Made by a program: the position numbers and the translations under genes
The notes under the pieces: generated by a model
What the model was told of the DNA's origin: nothing
The model's input: the letters and a program-made list of their open reading frames with translations, nothing else
The model's database searches: none
Shown here: positions 63,219 to 64,000 of the stretch, in pieces
Numbering within the stretch: the first letter of the stretch is position 1
How the letters are laid out: every line of letters begins with the position of its first letter
NCBI GenBank assembly: GCA_038235275.1
Contig: JBBSUC010000016.1
Location: forward strand, 1-64,000
Direction: 5' to 3'
Source: Persicitalea sp038235275
Lineage (GTDB): Bacteria > Bacteroidota > Bacteroidia > Cytophagales > Spirosomataceae
DNA length: 64,000 bases

Positions 63219-63985
63219 CAATACCCCACCACCTTATAAGTAATGTATCCGATCCACTCGCGCCATAGGAGGTGGGCGTAGCCGAAAACCTCGGGATCGG
63301 GGCGGATGATGTCGCGGAGAAGTGGCACTAACTCGACACCGTAGATGTCCGTCGGAAAAGCATCGACTTTCAGTCCGACTTTGGTAAAGCAACCCACGGC
63401 TCGGCGCAGGTGAAACGAGGAGGTAATGAGCAAATATCGGCCGCCCGGAAATTGCCGTTGCAGAACCTCCGCCGAATAAAGAGCATTCTGTCGGGTGTTG
63501 AGCGACTTCCTTTCCAGGACAATGTCGCCCGCCGGAACGCCCCACTTCCTTAAAAGAAGGGCGGCCTGGTAGCCGTCGTCGCGCCGGACTTTCACGGCGC
63601 GGGTACCGCCGCCGCTGATCAGGATTTTCTTTATCTTGCCTGCCTTATAGAGTAAATAAGCTTGCAGAACCCGGTCGGCGTGGCTGCTCAGGCCGGGGTG
63701 ATCGATGCGGGCATTGGCCATGCGGATCATCCCCCCCGTCAGCACGATGCCCACATCGTAGTCCGTCGGCACTTCTGCAAAGTTCTTAGGTGCATATTCC
63801 CACCACCGGAAAGCCGCATTGACCAGGTAATTATTGCAGAGTACGAAAAATGATAGAACAACGATAACTACGGCTTGGCGGGATCTGGTGCGGTTTTTGG
63901 TGAAGCAGGCATAAGTTAACAGGAAGAACAGGACGCCCACGGGCATCAGGACAAAGTCGATGGTCTTGGACAGAAAGAAGAACAT
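63215..63985 (-). CDS. YdcF/SanA-like DUF218 membrane protein
   Basis: The 256-residue protein has two N-terminal membrane helices (about 8-60) and a DUF218 domain (about 78-235). Its blocks are VGIVLTGGMIRMANARIDHP, GLSSHADRVLQAYLLYKAGK, KKILISGGGTRAVKVRRDDG, NTRQNALYSAEVLQ and YLLITSSFHLRRAVGCF. The family includes ElyC and SanA of E. coli, which affect undecaprenyl-phosphate carrier use and envelope integrity. The frame continues for five more codons to the window edge without a stop, but the ATG at 63985 begins with a convincing membrane segment. Confidence 0.85.
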   Translation of the reverse strand: MFFFLSKTIDFVLMPVGVLFFLLTYACFTKNRTRSRQAVVIVVLSFFVLCNNYLVNAAFRWWEYAPKNFAEVPTDYDVGIVLTGGMIRMANARIDHPGLSSHADRVLQAYLLYKAGKIKKILISGGGTRAVKVRRDDGYQAALLLRKWGVPAGDIVLERKSLNTRQNALYSAEVLQRQFPGGRYLLITSSFHLRRAVGCFTKVGLKVDAFPTDIYGVELVPLLRDIIRPDPEVFGYAHLLWREWIGYITYKVVGYC

Positions 63986-64000
63986 TCGGGTACGAGAGCG

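Noticed and set aside
1..64000. tRNA, rRNA or riboswitch genes
   Set aside because: I saw no T-loop/acceptor combinations, rRNA segments or known aptamer cores by eye. A covariance-model search would be decisive.

Overview
This window reads as chromosome of a GC-rich member of the Bacteroidota, order Cytophagales and probably Spirosomataceae. The pointers are a hybrid 7TMR-DISM sensor kinase with an AraC output domain, three sulfatases, DUF5686 and DUF1080 proteins, MacB/FtsX-type permeases with long periplasmic domains, a Bacteroidota-style curli locus, and -7 elements of the TAnnTTTG type. Family assignments come from motifs read by eye. No database search was run.

Layout. 0.1-8.6 kb, mostly minus strand: a sigma-54 response regulator lacking a normal start codon; a hybrid histidine kinase destroyed by three in-frame stops and one frameshift; an MsbA-like exporter; a DUF1080 protein; an IS982-type element with intact ends and a 6-bp target duplication but a broken transposase; and a small HigA-like remnant. 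9.0-24.1 kb, plus strand: a CsgD-like LuxR regulator, a pair of 28-bp direct repeats, a 50-residue peptide resembling a lasso-peptide precursor, two large curlin-repeat proteins (458 and 1373 aa), two small curlin-like proteins, CsgE, CsgF, CsgG with an extra C-terminal domain, a lipoprotein with a beta-propeller, an asparagine-synthetase homologue with Ser instead of the catalytic Cys, and a frameshifted sterol-desaturase-like gene. 24.1-38.4 kb: housekeeping genes (PfkB-type kinase, PssA, MBL-fold hydrolase, stress protein, PyrD, FtsK, LolA-like, MenB) and three tandem sulfatases. 38.4-64 kb: DUF5686 protein, patatin, polyprenyl synthase, two FtsX permeases, MoeB and XdhC, a lytic transglycosylase, a decayed metalloprotease/lipoprotein operon, cyclophilin, DUF4136, aminotransferase and TyrA, DUF3431, Psd, YfhO, PfkA and a YdcF-like protein.

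How the genes fit together. The 9-23 kb block is a functional-amyloid locus: regulator, amyloid subunits, the secretion set CsgE/F/G, and accessory proteins on one strand. It is bracketed by a candidate RiPP precursor and an ATP-grasp-unrelated, AsnB-type amide-forming enzyme that looks like a lasso cyclase. No leader peptidase or RRE protein is visible, so a complete RiPP pathway is not shown. PssA and Psd together would make phosphatidylethanolamine; the aminotransferase and TyrA belong to aromatic amino acid synthesis; MoeB and XdhC belong to molybdoenzyme maturation.

Main points for a second look: the lasso-like precursor next to curli; a palindrome plus GGCATGGG element shared by the upstream regions of both FtsX permeases; arrays of 7-mers or 8-mers in strict register just before several start codons; and six interior stop codons in three minus-strand genes, all of which could be C-to-T changes in Gln codons.
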